A stretch of 27,382 bases of DNA from JAXDLK01 sp034666665 (lineage in GTDB: Bacteria; Desulfobacterota; Binatia; JACPRU01): contig JAXDLK010000312.1 of the NCBI GenBank assembly GCA_034666665.1, positions 1-27,382 on the forward strand, in the 5' to 3' direction. Positions 15,069 through 24,335 of the stretch are shown piece by piece. The notes below the pieces were generated by a model, which saw only the letters and a program-made list of their open reading frames with translations, had not been told where the DNA came from and made no database searches. How positions within the stretch are numbered: position 1 is the stretch's first letter; every line of letters begins with the position of its first letter. The translations under genes were made by a program, and so were the position numbers.

Positions 15069-16105
15069 GAGGGCTCCCGAGAGACTTCCGCGAGCGCGTG
15101 CTCGATCCGCGCGAGCACGGCCGCGGGCTTGATCTCGCGCATGCACGGCCGGTCGACCGGACAGCGGCGGAGATAGCAGGGATGGCAGGCGACGTGGCCG
15201 ACCAGCGCCAGGTGCTCGGAGGCGTGCGGCGCGGAACGGAACGGGCTGGTCGCTCCCCAGAGCGACACCACCCGGCGACCCACCGCCGCGGCGAGGTGCA
15301 TCGGTCCGGAATCGGGTCCGAAGGCGATCGACGCCCGGCGGAAGATGCCGATCAGGTCGCGAAGCGTCGTCCGGCCGGAGAGGTCGAGCGTGGCCGCAGC
15401 GGCGCGCGCCGACACCTGACGGGCGAGCTCCGTCTCCGAAGGCGCGCCGAGGAGCACCGTCTCGAGGCCGTGCCGCGACGCGAGCGCCTCCGCGACCTCC
15501 GCCGTGGCCTCCGGCCACCACCAGCGGCTTTCCCAGCTCGAGCCGACGAAGGCCGCCGCGAACGGCCCCCGGAGGCCGCCGAGGAGCTCGTCCACGCGCC
15601 GCTCCTCGTCCTCGCGGAGGCGCAGGTCGAAGTCGATCGCCTCGTCCTCGATGCCGAGGTGGCGCGCGAACGCCAGGTACTGCCCGAGCTTGCTCGACCA
15701 GTGCGGCTGCGGCGGCACGTGCTCGGTATTGAAGACCCAGTTCCCCTCCTTGCTGTTCGCGCGGTGGAACCCGACCCGCACCCGCGCGCGCGTCGCGAAG
15801 CTGACCAGACCGCTCTTCAGGTGGCGCTGGAGATCGATCACCAGATCGAACCGGCGGCGGCGCACGTCGTCGAGGAACCGCAGGAACGCGGGCGCTCCTT
15901 CCGGCCGGCGAAAGACGATCGCCTCGTCGATCGCCGGGTGGTCCTCGAGGAGCGGCGCGGACATCGGCTCGACGGCCCAGGCGATCCGCGCCCCTGGATA
16001 CGCGCTACGGATCCGCCCGGCGAGCGGCAGCGCGCGAACCACGTCACCGATCGCGCCGAAGAGGACGATCAGCACCCGCTCGGCCGGAATCCGCGGCGCC
16101 GGCAC
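15065..16105 (-). CDS. GT9-family heptosyltransferase (LPS core)
   Basis: The family transfers L-glycero-D-manno-heptose or related sugars to the LPS inner core. The N-terminus RVLIVLFGAIGDVVRALPL is the standard GT9 opening, with an acidic loop residue after the first strand. The C-terminal domain has FGPDSGPMHLAAAVG and LWGATSPFRSAP, the ADP-heptose-binding signature. A terminal CHPCYLRRCP...CM cysteine pattern is usual for these enzymes. I chose GTG 16105, seven bases after the upstream stop, because the protein then begins just before the first strand. ATG 16159 would add 18 residues and overlap the upstream gene by 47 bases; neither has a clear Shine-Dalgarno. The stop codon lies in repeat P2. 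Donor identity (heptose I, II or III) is not resolved. Confidence 0.85.
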   Translation of the reverse strand: MPAPRIPAERVLIVLFGAIGDVVRALPLAGRIRSAYPGARIAWAVEPMSAPLLEDHPAIDEAIVFRRPEGAPAFLRFLDDVRRRRFDLVIDLQRHLKSGLVSFATRARVRVGFHRANSKEGNWVFNTEHVPPQPHWSSKLGQYLAFARHLGIEDEAIDFDLRLREDEERRVDELLGGLRGPFAAAFVGSSWESRWWWPEATAEVAEALASRHGLETVLLGAPSETELARQVSARAAAATLDLSGRTTLRDLIGIFRRASIAFGPDSGPMHLAAAVGRRVVSLWGATSPFRSAPHASEHLALVGHVACHPCYLRRCPVDRPCMREIKPAAVLARIEHALAEVSREPS

Positions 16106-16112
16106 GACGCGA

Positions 16113-17135
16113 TCAGTCGTCTTGCCAGTACGCTCGTTCGAGGCGACCGAGGTCTTCATCGAGGACGAGTCGGCCCGCAGGGTCGAGCTTTCGCGCGGAG
16201 CGCCGGATCCGTTGCAGACTCCGGCGCCGCGTCCGGACGTTCGGCGCGGCCCCGAGACGCGCGCCGTCGAGATCCACGTACGTGAAGGCGGGACCGGCGC
16301 CGTCCTCGGTGACGAGGATGTTCCGCAGGTTGAGGTCGGGATGGGTGAGCCCCGCCTCGTGCAGGCGGCGCAAGCTCCGGCCGAGCGCCGGCAGGACGTC
16401 GCGGCGACCACCGGCGGAGAGCACGTCCCAGAGCGGCGCACCCGCGGCCTCCGCCATCACCAGCACGCCGCGGTACGAGATCCCGAGCCAGCGGCCGCGC
16501 TCGACGATCGCCGCCACCGGCTCCGGCACGGGCAGCGAGCGGCGCCGCGCAGAAAGCAGCAGCCAGAACTCCCGGAGGGGCCGCGCGCGAGGACCGAAAT
16601 ACGTCCGTCCGAGCCAGCGCATCGCGCCCCCGCGCCGATAGACCCGGATGACGACCGGTCCGCGGTCCGTCGCCTTGCGTGTCGTGCCGCCACGGCCGCC
16701 TTCGATCCGCTGGCCGCGAAGGTCGCCGTCGAGGATCGAGGAGACCGCGCGGCGCCACGGGCGCTCCACGAGCGCGAGCGACCGGCCGCGCCGGAGCTCG
16801 ACCACGCGCATCTCCCGCCAGCGCCGGTCGAGCTCCCAGAGCTTCATCGCATGGACCACGGCGGCGTATCCGCCGACCACGGCGCGGCCGAACCGGCCCG
16901 CGCCGCGCGAGCACAAGCCTCGCGCGAAGCCACGCAGCGGCTCGAGCAGGAAGAGGCGCGCCCCCGCATCCTCGCCACGATCGAATGCGGAGCGTGCCGA
17001 CGCCTCGCTGGTCCGGTCGAGATCCTCGACGACGCGCACCCATTCCGTGGCGTGCGAGCCGCCGTGCCCGCCCCCGAACGCCGGTTCGTTCGGGCCTTCG
17101 TGCGCCCGCTCGGGGAGGTCTTCGGGGAACGTCAC
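16113..17135 (-). CDS. KdkA-like Kdo kinase fused to a truncated GT2 C-terminus
   Basis: The start GTG 17135 overlaps the Trm112-like stop (GTGA), giving 340 residues. Residues ~160-340 are KdkA-like. VVIRVYRRGG matches the nucleotide-binding segment, where KdkA proteins also carry Arg-rich sequence. The catalytic loop is HPDLNLRNIL (Asp267, Asn272), followed by YVDLD near 287-290. Residues ~8-110 do not belong to a kinase: RAHEG, a central helix region and LEPLRGFARGL...YAAVVHAMKLWELDRR resemble the C-terminal third of WaaE/KdtX-type GT2 glycosyltransferases. The GT-A catalytic domain with its DXD motif is absent. KdkA phosphorylates the single Kdo of some LPS types. The kinase call is good; the GT2-remnant reading is from memory of the family pattern. 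Confidence 0.75.
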   Translation of the reverse strand: MTFPEDLPERAHEGPNEPAFGGGHGGSHATEWVRVVEDLDRTSEASARSAFDRGEDAGARLFLLEPLRGFARGLCSRGAGRFGRAVVGGYAAVVHAMKLWELDRRWREMRVVELRRGRSLALVERPWRRAVSSILDGDLRGQRIEGGRGGTTRKATDRGPVVIRVYRRGGAMRWLGRTYFGPRARPLREFWLLLSARRRSLPVPEPVAAIVERGRWLGISYRGVLVMAEAAGAPLWDVLSAGGRRDVLPALGRSLRRLHEAGLTHPDLNLRNILVTEDGAGPAFTYVDLDGARLGAAPNVRTRRRSLQRIRRSARKLDPAGRLVLDEDLGRLERAYWQDD

Positions 17136-17305
17136 CCCTCGAGCTTCACCGCCTCGTCGATCAGCATGATCGGGATGTCGTCCTCGATCCGATAGAGCAG
17201 CTTGCAGGACCGGCAGATGAGCCCGTCCTGTTTCTCCGTCAGCTCGAGGTCGCCTTTGCACTTCGGGCAGGCGAGGATCTCGAGCAGTTCCTGACTGAGC
17301 GCCAT
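17132..17305 (-). CDS. Trm112-like zinc-ribbon small protein
   Basis: The 57-residue protein begins MALSQELLEILACPKCKG and has a second CRSC pair, so Cys13, 16, 31 and 34 can bind one zinc ion. The ending YRIEDDIPIMLIDEA is characteristic of the Trm112/UPF0434 (YcaR-like) family. ATG 17305 is preceded by AGGGAGG (17311-17317) with a 5-base spacer, the strongest ribosome binding site in this block, so the longer open frame upstream is rejected. In eukaryotes and archaea Trm112 activates methyltransferases. In bacteria this family is often found beside lpxK/kdsB-type genes, as here. The bacterial function is not established. Confidence 0.88.
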   Translation of the reverse strand: MALSQELLEILACPKCKGDLELTEKQDGLICRSCKLLYRIEDDIPIMLIDEAVKLEG

Positions 17306-17310
17306 AAAGA

Positions 17311-17317
17311 CCTCCCT
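17311..17317 (-). promoter_or_regulatory. Strong Shine-Dalgarno of the Trm112-like gene
   Basis: AGGGAGG on the minus strand lies 5 bases before ATG 17305. Most genes in this block rely on overlap coupling instead. A strong site directly after palindrome P3 suggests that translation restarts independently here. Confidence 0.8.
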
Positions 17318-17321
17318 GGGT

Positions 17322-17412
17322 GGGGACGTTTCACACATTGAGCACATTTCCGGAATCCGGCTACCAGCCGGTCGGTAGCTCTTCAAATGTGCTCAATGTA
17401 CGAAACGTCCCC
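17322..17412. repeat. 91-base MITE-like palindrome P3 within the LPS operon
   Basis: The two 28-base arms (17322-17349 and 17385-17412) are inverted copies with only two mismatches; each ends in GGGGACGTTTC. The 35-base centre holds competing small hairpins: CCGGCT-ACC-AGCCGG (17357-17371), GCTACC/GGTAGC and CCGG-AAT-CCGG. The arms are visibly more AT-rich than the surrounding genes. The element fills the gap between the epimerase stop and the Trm112-like ribosome binding site. It has no open reading frame. It may be a non-autonomous mobile element or a terminator/attenuator; the sequence alone does not decide. Confidence 0.85.
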
Positions 17413-18351
17413 CTAGTATACTTCGCGCGTCCACTCCCACTGACGCCGGAGTCCGTCGTCCAACGGCACCCGCGGCTCGAAGCCGAGGTCCGCGCGCGCG
17501 CGCGACGTATCCGCCGCCGTGTGGCGCACGTCGCCCTTCTGCCGACCCTCGCGCCGGACGCGCACGGCGCGGCCGGAGATGTCCGAGATCGTCTCGAGCA
17601 CCCGGTTGATGCTCACGCGGGATCCGCCACCGATGTTGTAGATGCCGCCGCCGGTCCCGCGCTCCACCGCCGCCAGGTTCGCGGCGATCGCGTCCGCGAC
17701 GTAGGTGAAGTCGCGCGTCTGCTCGCCGTCGTCGTAGAGCGGGATCTCGTCGCCGAGGAGAGCGGACTTGAGGAAGCGGTGAAACGCCATGTCCGGTCGC
17801 TGCCGCGGCCCGTACACGGTGAAGTAGCGGAGCGACACGGTCTCGAGCCCGTAGTTCTTCCAGTAGAGCCAACAGAGGTGCTCCGCCGCGAGCTTGGTCA
17901 CGCCGTAGGGCGACACCGGCCGCGGCAAGCTCGTCTCCCGCATCGGCAGGTCGTCCGTATCGCCGTAGACCGACGAGGATGACGCGTACACCAGCCGCCG
18001 CACTCCCGCGTCTCGGGCCGCCTCGAGCAGCCGCTGCGTCGCGTGCACGTTGCTCTCCGTGTAGATGGAGAAATCCTTGCCCCAGCTCGCGCGCACGCCT
18101 GCTTGAGCCGCCTGGTGGAAGATCCACTCGGCGCCGGCGACGAGCGGCGCCAGATCGGCGCGGGCGAGGTCCGCCTCGACGAGGCGAAAGCGATCGCTCT
18201 TTCGCAGGCGAGAGAGGTTTCGTTCCTTGAGCAACCGCGGGTAGTAGTCGAGGAAGCAATCGATGCCGACGACCTCCTCGCCGCGGTCGATCAGCGCCTC
18301 GGCGAGGTGCGACCCCACGAAACCCGCCACTCCCGTCACCACGCACTTCAC
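17413..18351 (-). CDS. NAD-dependent nucleotide-sugar epimerase/dehydratase (extended SDR)
   Basis: The 312-residue protein is a GalE/WbpP-like extended short-chain dehydrogenase. It has the Rossmann motif TGVAGFVG (residues 6-13). The catalytic serine region is YASSSSVYG (122-130). The YxxxK pair is Tyr149/Lys153 in SPYGVTK. The segment RYFTVYGPRQRPDMA is typical of UDP-hexose and UDP-hexuronate 4-epimerases. GTG 18351 overlaps the lpxK stop (GTGA). It probably supplies a UDP-sugar or UDP-uronic acid for core or surface glycan. UDP-glucuronate 4-epimerase, UDP-GlcNAc/Glc 4-epimerase or another SDR activity cannot be separated by eye. The TAG stop directly abuts palindrome P3. Confidence 0.88.
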   Translation of the reverse strand: MKCVVTGVAGFVGSHLAEALIDRGEEVVGIDCFLDYYPRLLKERNLSRLRKSDRFRLVEADLARADLAPLVAGAEWIFHQAAQAGVRASWGKDFSIYTESNVHATQRLLEAARDAGVRRLVYASSSSVYGDTDDLPMRETSLPRPVSPYGVTKLAAEHLCWLYWKNYGLETVSLRYFTVYGPRQRPDMAFHRFLKSALLGDEIPLYDDGEQTRDFTYVADAIAANLAAVERGTGGGIYNIGGGSRVSINRVLETISDISGRAVRVRREGRQKGDVRHTAADTSRARADLGFEPRVPLDDGLRRQWEWTREVY

Positions 18352-19457
18352 CGCTCACCTCTTCCCGCGGCCCGTTCGCCCGGCCCGCCGATCGCCCGCT
18401 CGATCGCATCGATCAAACGATCTCCGTCGTCGACCTCCATCTCGACGCGCACCGCCACCAGCTTTTGGCGCGCGAACGGAAACCGATCGAGCTTCACCAG
18501 GTCCTTTTCCGTGGTCACGACCAGGTCGCGATCGCGGCTCACGTTGGCGATCCGCTTCCAGTCCTCGAGGGAGTACGGATGATGATCGGGAAAGTCGAGG
18601 GTATCCTCGACGCGGAGGTCCCACTCCCAGAGGAGGTTGTAGAAGGGCTGCGCGTCGGCGATGCCCGAGACCGCGACCGCACGTCTCTCGGCCAGGAGCG
18701 CGAGAGGCAGCTCCTCCCAGCCGTGCGGCGACGGGGTGACGAGACAGACGGGACGGAGACGGGCGTGAAAGATCGGCCGGCCGCGCATCCAGCGTTCCGC
18801 ACCGGCATCCGTCGACCCCTCTTCCCCCTCCGTCACGACCAGCGCATCCGCCCGCATCAGCGCCGACGGCGCCTCCCGAAGCGGTCCCGCCGGGAGAGTC
18901 GCGGGACGCGCGAGGGTTCCGGCGCGCGCGAGCACGAGATCGAAATCGCGGGCGAGCTGGAGATGCTGGAAGCCATCGTCGAGCACGAGCACGTCGGCAC
19001 CGAGCTCGGCGTGCGCCAGCTCGCCGCCCTGCGCCCGGTCGCGTGCCACGATCACCGGCAGTCGCGAACGTTTCGCCAGCAACACCGGCTCGTCGCCCAC
19101 CACCCGCCAGTCGCCCGCCGGCGAGGCTCCGGTGGCATCGACCGCGAGCGGTCCCGCATGCGATCCGCCATAACCGCGCGACAGTAGCGCCGGGCGGTAG
19201 CCGCGCTTCTCGAGCTCGCCGGCGAGCCACAGCGCGGTCGGCGTCTTGCCGCTGCCGCCGACCGCGAGGTTTCCGACCGACACCACCGGGACCGGCAACC
19301 GGACGGACGCCCAGACACCGCGACGGTAGAGGTCCACACGCGCCCGAGCGGCGAGCCCCCACGCGACCGCCGCCGGCCGCAGCAGCCAGTGAAGCAGCTC
19401 GCCGGCGAGATCCTCGCGCCGCCAGGCCCGCTCGAGCACCCGCGCCGCGTCGCTCAT
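18348..19457 (-). CDS. lpxK: Tetraacyldisaccharide 4'-kinase LpxK
   Basis: LpxK phosphorylates the 4' position of the lipid A disaccharide at the inner face of the inner membrane. The 369-residue product has the family's unusual P-loop in VGNLAVGGSGKTP (residues 61-73). The segment LSRGYGG follows, then DVLVLDDGFQHLQLARD, the conserved LpxK motif. Late in the protein are DFPDHHPYS and TTEKDLVKL, also diagnostic. The N-terminal helix region can associate with the membrane. ATG 19457 overlaps the waaA stop (ATGA), and the stop overlaps the epimerase start (GTGA), so it is tightly embedded in the lipid A operon. Confidence 0.95.
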   Translation of the reverse strand: MSDAARVLERAWRREDLAGELLHWLLRPAAVAWGLAARARVDLYRRGVWASVRLPVPVVSVGNLAVGGSGKTPTALWLAGELEKRGYRPALLSRGYGGSHAGPLAVDATGASPAGDWRVVGDEPVLLAKRSRLPVIVARDRAQGGELAHAELGADVLVLDDGFQHLQLARDFDLVLARAGTLARPATLPAGPLREAPSALMRADALVVTEGEEGSTDAGAERWMRGRPIFHARLRPVCLVTPSPHGWEELPLALLAERRAVAVSGIADAQPFYNLLWEWDLRVEDTLDFPDHHPYSLEDWKRIANVSRDRDLVVTTEKDLVKLDRFPFARQKLVAVRVEMEVDDGDRLIDAIERAIGGPGERAAGRGER

Positions 19458-20698
19458 TCCCTCGACAGGAACCTCCTCACGGACTCGAAGCTCCGATCGA
19501 GCGCACGGCCGCCCGGGAACGCGGCGGCGGCCGCGGCCCCGGCGCGGCGCCGGAGGTCCGCATCGACGAGCACGTCCTCGACCGCCCGCGCGAGCGCATC
19601 CGCATCGGCGACGCGGCGTCCCCCGCCGTCTCGTTCGAGCACGCGCGCCGCGTCGACGACGTTCTCCACGTGCGGTCCGAAGAGGACCGGGACCCCGGCG
19701 CGCGCGGGCTCGGCCAGGTTGTGACCGCCGTGCGGCGCGAGCGTACCGCCGACGAACGCGACCGCCGCGGCCGTGTAGAGCCCGGCGAGCTCGCCGAGCG
19801 TGTCGAGCACCAGGATCGGCGCGTCCGCGGCCGTCCATCCCGCCGCGCCGAGGGTGCTCCGCCGCACCGCGGGAAGGCGCCGAGCCGCGATCAGCTCCGC
19901 CACCTCGGCGACGCGATCGAGATGCCGCGGTGCCAGCACCAGCCGGAGCGCGGGCACGCGCAGGCGCACTCGCTCGAACGCATCGAGGCAGATCCCCTCC
20001 TCGTTCGGCCGGGTGGAGCCGGCGATCCACACGGGCCCGCCGTCGGCGATGGGGATCGCCGGCGCCTCGGCCGGGCGATCGTGCTTCAGGTTGCCGGTGA
20101 CGGTGACGCGATCCGGCGGCGCGCCGAGCTCGACGATGCGCTCGGCCTCGGCGTCGCTCTGCATGCCGAAGAAGGCGACGTGGGAAAGCACCCGGCGAAA
20201 GAACGATCGGAGCCGCCGGTAGCGGCGGAACGCCGCGGGCGAGATCCGTCCGCTCACGAGGACGGCGGGCACGCGGCGCTCTCCGAGGGCGCGCAGGAGA
20301 TTCGGCCAGAGCTCGGTCTCGGTGAAGACGAACACCTCCGGCCGGATGACGGCGAGGGCGCGCTCCACGCACGGGCCGAAGTCGAGGGGGAGCAGCACGG
20401 CGGCACGTGCCGCCGGCAGCCGCGACGCGAGGCTCCGGCCGGCCAGGCTCGTCGCCGACAACAGCAGGCGGTGCGCCGGAAAGGATCCCGCGAGCCGCTC
20501 GACGAGCGGCGTCGCCGCGGCGAGCTCGCCGACCGACGCGTTGTGCACCCAGATGACGCGGCGCCCGGCGAGCGCCGCGCGCGTGTCCTCGGGATAGAGC
20601 GCGAGACGCTCCCGATGATCGCGGAACCACGGCAGGCGGAGCGCCGGCAGCACGATCGGCGCGGCGAGGCCGAGCAGCAGGTTGTAGGTACCGTACAT
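19454..20698 (-). CDS. waaA: Kdo transferase WaaA (KdtA)
   Basis: WaaA attaches Kdo from CMP-Kdo to lipid IVA. The 414-residue protein starts with a membrane-anchoring hydrophobic stretch (YNLLLGLAAPIV). Next is VHNASVGE with the expected catalytic Glu near residue 58. VFTETELWPNLL, SGRIS and AGSTRPNEEG follow, then GGHNLAEPA, all signature GT30 segments. ATG 20698 is chosen: it lies 10 bases beyond the upstream stop and begins at the usual family start. A TTG at 20728 would add ten polar residues and overlap the upstream gene by 20 bases. If the KdkA-like kinase downstream is functional, a single transferred Kdo that is then phosphorylated is plausible. Confidence 0.95.
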   Translation of the reverse strand: MYGTYNLLLGLAAPIVLPALRLPWFRDHRERLALYPEDTRAALAGRRVIWVHNASVGELAAATPLVERLAGSFPAHRLLLSATSLAGRSLASRLPAARAAVLLPLDFGPCVERALAVIRPEVFVFTETELWPNLLRALGERRVPAVLVSGRISPAAFRRYRRLRSFFRRVLSHVAFFGMQSDAEAERIVELGAPPDRVTVTGNLKHDRPAEAPAIPIADGGPVWIAGSTRPNEEGICLDAFERVRLRVPALRLVLAPRHLDRVAEVAELIAARRLPAVRRSTLGAAGWTAADAPILVLDTLGELAGLYTAAAVAFVGGTLAPHGGHNLAEPARAGVPVLFGPHVENVVDAARVLERDGGGRRVADADALARAVEDVLVDADLRRRAGAAAAAAFPGGRALDRSFESVRRFLSRE

Positions 20699-20708
20699 CG
20701 AATCGCGC

Positions 20709-21420
20709 TCAGGATGGTTGTCGGCCAAACCGTTCGACGAGGAAAGGGGCGCCGGCGGCGTTCTCGCGCGCGCGGCGGAGAGCCACGCCGGTCACGCGGG
20801 TGAGCTCCTCCTCGAGACGCTGTCGCGCGGCCTCGACCTCGTCGGGGGAGGCGTCCCGCGGGACGCGGAGCGGCTCTCCGATCGCGTAGAAGATGCGGGT
20901 GAACGGCAGCGGCGCGGTGAAGCCGTCCCAGCTGCGAAAGACGATCCCGCGGCGCGGAGCGCAAGCCACCGGAAAGAGCCTGAGGCCCGTCGCCTGTGCG
21001 AGGTGGATCGCGCCGAGCTTCGCGCGGTGGCGCGGTCCTCGCGGGCCGTCGGCGGCGATCGCCAGGTCGAGGCCCTCGCGATACGCCTCCACCATGCGCT
21101 TCAGGCTGCCGATCGCTCCGCGGCTCGCCGACCCTCGCGCGGTGCGGACGCCGAACGGCGCGACGGCGCGCGAGATGATCTCGCCGTCGGTATGGCGGCT
21201 CACCTGGATGCACACGCCCGACCCGGGGTAACCGAACTGCACCATCCCCAGATGGCCGTGCCAGAAGGCGACGATCAGCCGCTCGTCGGCCGCGATCGCG
21301 CGCAGGATCTCCTCGCAATCGGGAAACGGCACCGGGCGCGTGGTCGCCTTGAGGAAGCCGTAGACGACGCGGGCGGCGAACGCGAGCACCGCGATCCGCG
21401 CTCGCGCGAAGCGGCCTCGC

Positions 21421-21428
<8 letters not shown>
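20709..21428 (-). CDS. DUF374-type lysophospholipid acyltransferase-like protein
   Basis: From GTG 21428 the product has 239 residues and overlaps the msbA 3' end by 8 bases. An N-terminal hydrophobic segment is followed by LIVAFWHGHLGMVQF. The core ADGPRGPRHRAKLGAIHLAQATGLRLFPVAC is characteristic of the DUF374 branch of the LPLAT superfamily. Position between msbA and waaA suggests a lipid A late acyltransferase role, replacing the usual LpxL/LpxM type, which is not seen in this window. The substrate is inferred from context only. A start further inside is possible, since no Shine-Dalgarno is clear. Confidence 0.85.
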
Positions 21429-23171
<1,743 letters not shown>

Positions 23172-23175
<4 letters not shown>

Positions 23176-24335
23176 CGCAGATACTCCGCCGCGAGCCCGG
23201 CGGCGCGCGCGGCCGCGCCCCCGGAGCCGAGCGAGTCGCGCACGCGCGCGAGGTCCGCCGACATCTGGCGGGCGCGCGCGGGGTCGTCGAGGATCGCCGC
23301 CGCCTCCTCGGCGATGCGCGCGGCGCGCGCCTCGCCCTGCAGGAGCTCGGGGACGATCCGCCGCCCGCCGATCAGGTTCGGCATGCCGATCGCCGGCACG
23401 TCGACCAGCAGCCGCGCCGCGAAGAACGTGAGCGGCGATACGCGGTAGGCGATCACCATCGGCCGCTCGAGCAGCGCGGTCTCGAGGGTGGCGGTCCCGG
23501 AGGTGGCGAGCACGAGGTCGGCGGCGCGGATCAGGTTGTAGGTGTCGTTCTCGACGACCGGGATCGCCACCCGTGCCGCCGACGCCAGGGACGCGGCGAG
23601 GCTCCGCGGCAGCGTCGGCGCCAGCGCGACGGCGAACTGGAGGTCGCGCCCCGGCCCGAGCAGCTCGCAGGCAGCCGCCATCTCCGGCAGCAGCACCTCG
23701 ATCTCGCGACGCCGGCTCCCCGGGAGCAGCGTCACCAGCCGCCGGGCCGGATCGAGCCCGTGCCTGCGGCAGGTATCCTCGCGCGTGGCCGTGGCGCGCA
23801 CCCGATCGAGAAGCGGATGTCCGACGAACGTGACCTTCTCGGAATGGCCGTACACCTCGGGCTCGAACGGGAACACCGCGGCGAGCCGGTCGACCCGGCG
23901 GAGGATCTTCCGCACCCTGCCCTTCCGCCAGGCCCACACCTGCGGGCTCACGTAGTAGAAGACCGGCACGCCGAGGCGACGGGCACGGCCGGCGAGCGCG
24001 AGGTTGAACTCGGGGTAATCGATCAGCACGAGGAGGTCCGGACGCCGCTCCCGGAGCTCGCGCGCGACCCGCCGGTAGGCGCGCACCAGCGCGCGCGCTT
24101 TCTCCGCGACCTCGGTCAGGCCGAACGTCGCGATCTCGGCGATGTCGACGAACGTCTCCATCCCCTGGGTGCGCGCCTCGGCGCCACCGATGCCGCCGAC
24201 GGCGATCGCGGGGAAGAGCTTCCTCAGCTCGCGCACCAGATCGGCCGCGTGGAGGTCTCCCGAGGCCTCGCCGGCGACGAGCAGCACACGAGGGACGCGC
24301 GCGGCTGCGGGCGAACTCTCCGCGACCTCAGGCAC
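23172..24335 (-). CDS. lpxB: Lipid A disaccharide synthase LpxB
   Basis: LpxB condenses UDP-2,3-diacylglucosamine with lipid X to form the lipid A disaccharide. The 387-residue length fits GT19. The motif VAGEASGDLHAADLV near the N-terminus is diagnostic, followed by VLIDYPEFNL, YVSPQVWAWRKGR and TFVGHPLLD. LLPGSRRREIE and ATSGTATLETALLERPMVIAY complete the donor site. The start is GTG 24335, overlapping the oxidoreductase stop by 8 bases; the first ~14 residues are unstructured-looking. Neighbours lpxI and msbA support the assignment. Confidence 0.95.

Noticed and set aside
20699..20728. TTG start for waaA at 20728
   Set aside because: Adds ten polar residues not typical of WaaA and overlaps the upstream gene; ATG 20698 begins at the usual N-terminus.
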